A stretch of 64,000 bases of DNA. It comes from Brevundimonas sp. SORGH_AS_0993 (GTDB lineage: Bacteria; Pseudomonadota; Alphaproteobacteria; Caulobacterales; Caulobacteraceae). The position numbers and the translations under genes are program-made. Below are positions 61,001 through 64,000 of the stretch, piece after piece (position 1 is the first letter of the stretch; each line of letters opens with the position of its first letter). Location: NCBI RefSeq assembly GCF_030818545.1, contig NZ_JAUTAH010000001.1, forward strand, positions 2,175,001-2,239,000, in the 5' to 3' direction. The notes under the pieces are model-generated. The model had not been told where the DNA came from, searched no databases, and saw nothing but the letters and a program-made list of their open reading frames with translations.

Positions 61001-61597
61001 TTGCGCGCAAAGACCGCCCAGGACCGCCAACTGCTGGAGCTGATCGACCCCATCGCGGGCTCGCTCGGCCTGGAGGTGGTGCGCGTGCGCCTGATGTCGG
61101 GCTCAAAGCGTCAGCGGCTGCAGATCATGGCCGAACGTCCCTCGGACCACGACATCTCGGTCGAACAGTGCGCCAAGCTGAGCCGCGCGGTGTCCGAGGT
61201 GTTCGACGCCGCCGACCCCATCCCCGGCGAATATCTGCTGGAGGTCTCCTCGCCAGGCATCGACCGGCCCCTGACCCGCCCCATCGACTTCGACCTGTTC
61301 GAGGGCGAGGAGGCGCGGCTGGAGACCGACCGGATGATCGAGGGCCGCAAACGCTTCAAGGGCGTGCTGGCCGGCTATGAGGACGGCAATGTCCTTATCG
61401 ACCTAGAGGGCGAGGACGACACCGCCCTGATCCCCTTCGACTGGCTTAGCGACGCCAAGCTGGTCCTGACCGACGCCCTGATGAAACGGGGCGCCGCCAT
61501 CCGCGCCGCCCGCGGCGAACCTGAAGACGACGGCCTGCCCGAAGGGGCGGCCGAAGACGCAACCGACACCAAGACCCCTTCTGAGGACAACGCCTGA
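61001..61597 (+). CDS. rimP: Ribosome maturation factor RimP
   Basis: RimP assists 30S assembly. The 198-residue product has [57 protein letters not shown] and [20 protein letters not shown], followed by the SH3-like C-terminal domain and an acidic tail ([13 protein letters not shown]). There is no ATG. I choose TTG at 61001 because family members start just before RAKTA, with GGA 10 nt upstream. A TTG at 60986 would sit inside the U tract of the leader hairpin. The stop overlaps nusA (TGATG). Confidence 0.9.
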   Translation: MRAKTAQDRQLLELIDPIAGSLGLEVVRVRLMSGSKRQRLQIMAERPSDHDISVEQCAKLSRAVSEVFDAADPIPGEYLLEVSSPGIDRPLTRPIDFDLFEGEEARLETDRMIEGRKRFKGVLAGYEDGNVLIDLEGEDDTALIPFDWLSDAKLVLTDALMKRGAAIRAARGEPEDDGLPEGAAEDATDTKTPSEDNA

Positions 61598-63354
61598 TGG
61601 CCGTCACCGGTATTTCCGCCAACCGCCTCGAACTGCTGCAGATCGCCGAGGCCGTGGCCCGCGAGAAGAACATCGACCGCGAGATCGTGATCGAGGCCAT
61701 CGAGGAGGCGATCCAGAAGGGCGCCAAGTCGCGTTACGGCGCCCATCACGACATCCGCGCCAAGATCGATCACAAGACCGGCGAACTGTCCCTGACCCGC
61801 CACGTCACCATCGTCGAGGACGACTGGACGCCGGAAGACGAACTGGAAGAGTTCAACGACAGCGCCATGGTGCGTCTGCGCGACGCCCTGAAGCGCGACC
61901 CCGAGGCCGAGGTCGGCAAGGAATATGTCGAGCAGTTGCCGCCGTTCGAATTCGGTCGCGTCCAGACCCAGATGGCGCGTCAGGTCGTGACCGGGAAGGT
62001 CCGCGAGGCCGAGCGCGCCAACCAGTACGAAGAGTTCAAGGACCGCGTCGGCGAGATCGTCAACGGCACGGTCAAGCGCGTCGAGTACGGCAACACCATC
62101 GTCGATCTGGGCCGGGGCGAGGGCGTCATGCGCCGCGACCAGTCCATTCCGCGCGAAGTGTTCAACATCGGCGACCGCATCCGCACCTACATCTACGACG
62201 TTCGGCCCGAGGCCAAGGGTCCGCAGGTCATGCTGTCGCGCGCCCACCCTGGCTTCATGGCCAAGCTGTTCGCCCAGGAAGTGCCCGAGGTCTATGACGG
62301 CGTGATCGAGATTCGCGCCGCCGCCCGCGACTCGGGTTCGCGCGCCAAGATGGCTGTCCTGTCCAACGACAGCTCCATCGACCCTGTGGGCGCCTGCGTC
62401 GGCATGCGCGGTTCGCGCGTGCAGGCGGTCGTCGCCGAGCTTCAGGGCGAGAAGATCGACATCATCCAGTGGAATCCGGACGAGCCGACCTTCATCGTCA
62501 ACGCCCTGGCCCCGGCCGAAGTCTCCAAGGTCGTGCTGGACGAGGAAGCTGGTCGCGTGGAAGTGGTCGTGCCGGACGAGCAGCTGTCGCTGGCCATCGG
62601 TCGCCGCGGCCAGAACGTGCGCCTGGCCAGCCAGCTGACCGGCTGGCAGATCGACATCATCACCGAGGCCCAGGACTCGGAACGGCGTCAGCGCGAGTTC
62701 ACCGAACGCACCGCCCTGTTCCAGGAAGCCCTGGACGTGGACGAGGTCATCGCCCAGTTGCTGGTCACGGAAGGCTTCGCCACGGTGGAAGACCTGGCCT
62801 ATGTCGACGCCTATGAGGTCGCCGAGATCGAAGGCTTCGACGAAGAGACGGCCGAGGAGCTGCAGACCCGCGCCCGCGAATTCCTGGACAAGCAGGCCGC
62901 CGAGCTGGACGCCAAGCGCGTCGAACTGGGCGTCGAGGACGCCGTTCTGGACGTGCCGGGCGTGACCCTGGCCATGGCGGTCGCGCTCGGAGAGGGCGGC
63001 GTCAAGACGGTCGAAGACCTGGCGGACCTGGCCACTGACGAAATCCGTGGCGGCTATGAAGTCAGGAACGGCGAACGGGTGAAGGTCCCGGGCGTCCTGG
63101 AAAGCTTCAACCTGGCCCAGGAAGACGCCGAGCTGCTGATCCTGCAGGCGCGCGTGGCGGCCGGCTGGATCGATGCTTCGGAACTGCCGCAGCCCGAGCC
63201 GGAGTACGAGGAAGACTACGCCGAGGGCGAATACGATCCGGACCAGGTGTTCGGCGACGCTCCTTCCCAGGACTTGGCCGAGGACGCGGCCGCGGATGTG
63301 ACCGAAGACGACGCGGAGGCCCTCTCTGAGGACTCCGAACCGTCGAACGCCTGA
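61597..63354 (+). CDS. nusA: Transcription termination/antitermination protein NusA
   Basis: The 585-residue NusA has the RNA polymerase-binding N-terminal domain ([20 protein letters not shown]), an S1 domain near 135-200 ([20 protein letters not shown]), and two KH domains ([40 protein letters not shown]). The C terminus has acidic AR repeats and helix-hairpin-helix segments ([20 protein letters not shown]) and an Asp/Glu-rich tail. It controls pausing, termination and rRNA antitermination. It sits between rimP and ylxR, as is usual. Confidence 0.98.
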   Translation: MAVTGISANRLELLQIAEAVAREKNIDREIVIEAIEEAIQKGAKSRYGAHHDIRAKIDHKTGELSLTRHVTIVEDDWTPEDELEEFNDSAMVRLRDALKRDPEAEVGKEYVEQLPPFEFGRVQTQMARQVVTGKVREAERANQYEEFKDRVGEIVNGTVKRVEYGNTIVDLGRGEGVMRRDQSIPREVFNIGDRIRTYIYDVRPEAKGPQVMLSRAHPGFMAKLFAQEVPEVYDGVIEIRAAARDSGSRAKMAVLSNDSSIDPVGACVGMRGSRVQAVVAELQGEKIDIIQWNPDEPTFIVNALAPAEVSKVVLDEEAGRVEVVVPDEQLSLAIGRRGQNVRLASQLTGWQIDIITEAQDSERRQREFTERTALFQEALDVDEVIAQLLVTEGFATVEDLAYVDAYEVAEIEGFDEETAEELQTRAREFLDKQAAELDAKRVELGVEDAVLDVPGVTLAMAVALGEGGVKTVEDLADLATDEIRGGYEVRNGERVKVPGVLESFNLAQEDAELLILQARVAAGWIDASELPQPEPEYEEDYAEGEYDPDQVFGDAPSQDLAEDAAADVTEDDAEALSEDSEPSNA

Positions 63355-63372
63355 TGGAGACCCTGGCCGTTC

Positions 63373-64000
63373 ATGAGCTTGCGCGACGCAACGATCGATA
63401 GAGAACGCCGCGACCTGGTCAGCCACCAGGTCATGGACGAATCTCGTCTGATCCGCTTCGTCGCCGGGCCCGACGGCCAGGTGGTTCCCGACCTGGGGCG
63501 AAAGCTGCCCGGTCGCGGCCTGTGGGTCGAGGCCAGCCGCGCCTCGGTGGAGGCGGCGGTCAAGAAGAACGGCTTCACCCGCGCCGCCAGGACGCGCCTG
63601 ACCGCGTCGGCGGGCCTGGCCGACACGGTGGAGCGGCTTCTGGCGCGGCGCTGTCTGGACCAGCTGGGTCTTGCCCGGCGCGAAGGCGTGCTTATCTCTG
63701 GCTTCGAAAAGTCCGCCGCGGCCCTGCGGTCGGGCAAGGCCGCCTGGGTGATCGAGGCCGTTGACGGGGCCTCTGACGGCCGTGGTAAAATCCTCGCATT
63801 GGCTCGCCATCAGACCGCCAAGGTCTGCGGCGCCTTTACGGCGGACGATTTGAGTTTGGCCCTTGGGCTGGAAAATGCGATACACGCCGTCCTGCTTGCG
63901 GGCGGACGCGCTGATCGCTGGACCTTGGAGGTCGAACGACTGGCTGGATTTCGGCCGCTTCGTCCCCCTCACTGGGAGATTTCCGGTGAAGAGGACGAAA
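63373..64000 (+). CDS. YlxR (DUF448) family RNA-binding protein, truncated by the window end
   Basis: The frame from the ATG at 63373 is open to the end of the window (209 codons seen). The N-terminal part has the DUF448 pattern ERRDLVSHQVMDESRLIRFV, GPDGQVVPDLGRKLPGRGLW and KKNGFTRAARTRL. The cysteine usually found early in the domain (R-C-I/V) is replaced, reading RRDLVSH. A second domain with LGLARREGVLISGFEKSAAA resembles the ribosomal L7Ae-like fold fused to YlxR in alphaproteobacteria. infB is expected next. Confidence 0.9.
   Translation, partial: MSLRDATIDRERRDLVSHQVMDESRLIRFVAGPDGQVVPDLGRKLPGRGLWVEASRASVEAAVKKNGFTRAARTRLTASAGLADTVERLLARRCLDQLGLARREGVLISGFEKSAAALRSGKAAWVIEAVDGASDGRGKILALARHQTAKVCGAFTADDLSLALGLENAIHAVLLAGGRADRWTLEVERLAGFRPLRPPHWEISGEEDE

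Overview
The window is about 64 kb of dense, GC-rich bacterial chromosome. The gene set and protein sequences fit an alphaproteobacterium of the Caulobacterales, most like Brevundimonas or a close relative. Signs are sdhCDAB with alpha-type cytochrome subunits, a YlxR/NusA/RimP set of alpha type, AR-type repeats at the NusA C terminus, an adrenodoxin-type ferredoxin, and promoters of the Caulobacter housekeeping form (TTGAC, 12-14 nt, GCTAnA). I see no prophage, transposase, CRISPR array or plasmid gene. It reads as core chromosome, possibly origin-proximal because dnaK-dnaJ, dapB, coaBC-dut, ubiE-ubiB, rpsO-pnp and rimP-nusA occur together. That placement is inference.

Layout: 0-5.3 kb (mostly minus) holds an Rrf2 regulator with its operator, polA, a lipoprotein coupled to a glyoxalase-fold protein, a zinc-finger protein and a small membrane protein. 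5.4-9 kb has an ABC ATPase without a permease, an alpha/beta hydrolase, and a HAD phosphatase coupled to a frameshifted AGE-family epimerase. 9.1-13.2 kb has a DegT aminotransferase plus Gfo/Idh/MocA dehydrogenase pair and three exported or membrane proteins. 13.3-17.9 kb is rbfA-truB-rpsO-pnp, interrupted by a striking tandem palindromic repeat. 18-27.5 kb has a DUF885 peptidase, DUF1176 lipoprotein, icd, a DUF2939 pair, alaS and a pirin. 27.6-31.9 kb is sdhCDAB, ferredoxin and PilZ. 32-36 kb has a HAD hydrolase, lipoprotein, coaBC-dut and an EamA exporter. 36-40.4 kb is dapB, dnaJ and dnaK on the minus strand. 40.4-47 kb is an iron/metal section: alkB, a ferric reductase with its PadR regulator (NfeF/NfeR-like) and a TonB-dependent receptor. 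47-51.6 kb has HIG1, a cobalamin adenosyltransferase, etfBA, tRNA-Arg(CCG), an SDR and pterin dehydratase. 51.7-57 kb has a Crp/Fnr regulator, ubiE-ubiB, exported proteins, arfB and a YaiI-family gene. 57-64 kb has two amidohydrolases, trmB, and the rimP-nusA-ylxR operon running off the end.

Functional threads: respiration (sdh, etf, ubiE/B, ferredoxin, HIG1), ribosome biogenesis and RNA turnover (rbfA, rimP, truB, rpsO, pnp, trmB, arfB, nusA), chaperones (dnaK/J), and iron uptake and reduction.

The most unusual signal is a family of about 30-bp palindromes with the approximate form GGCCTCAA-n-GCGCGAAGCGCGGTAGGCC. I count nine copies at five loci, always in the orientation of the host gene. 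Five form a perfect 42-bp tandem array between rbfA and truB that keeps a coupled reading frame open (TGATG ... TAATG). Three loci place a copy directly before a start codon, and one copy lies inside the coding sequence of an amidohydrolase. Paired substitutions in both stems argue for selection on the hairpin. Separately, three genes (AGE epimerase, dnaK, a TonB-C-like protein) are each broken by what looks like one extra base in a three-base G/C run, which may be assembly error.
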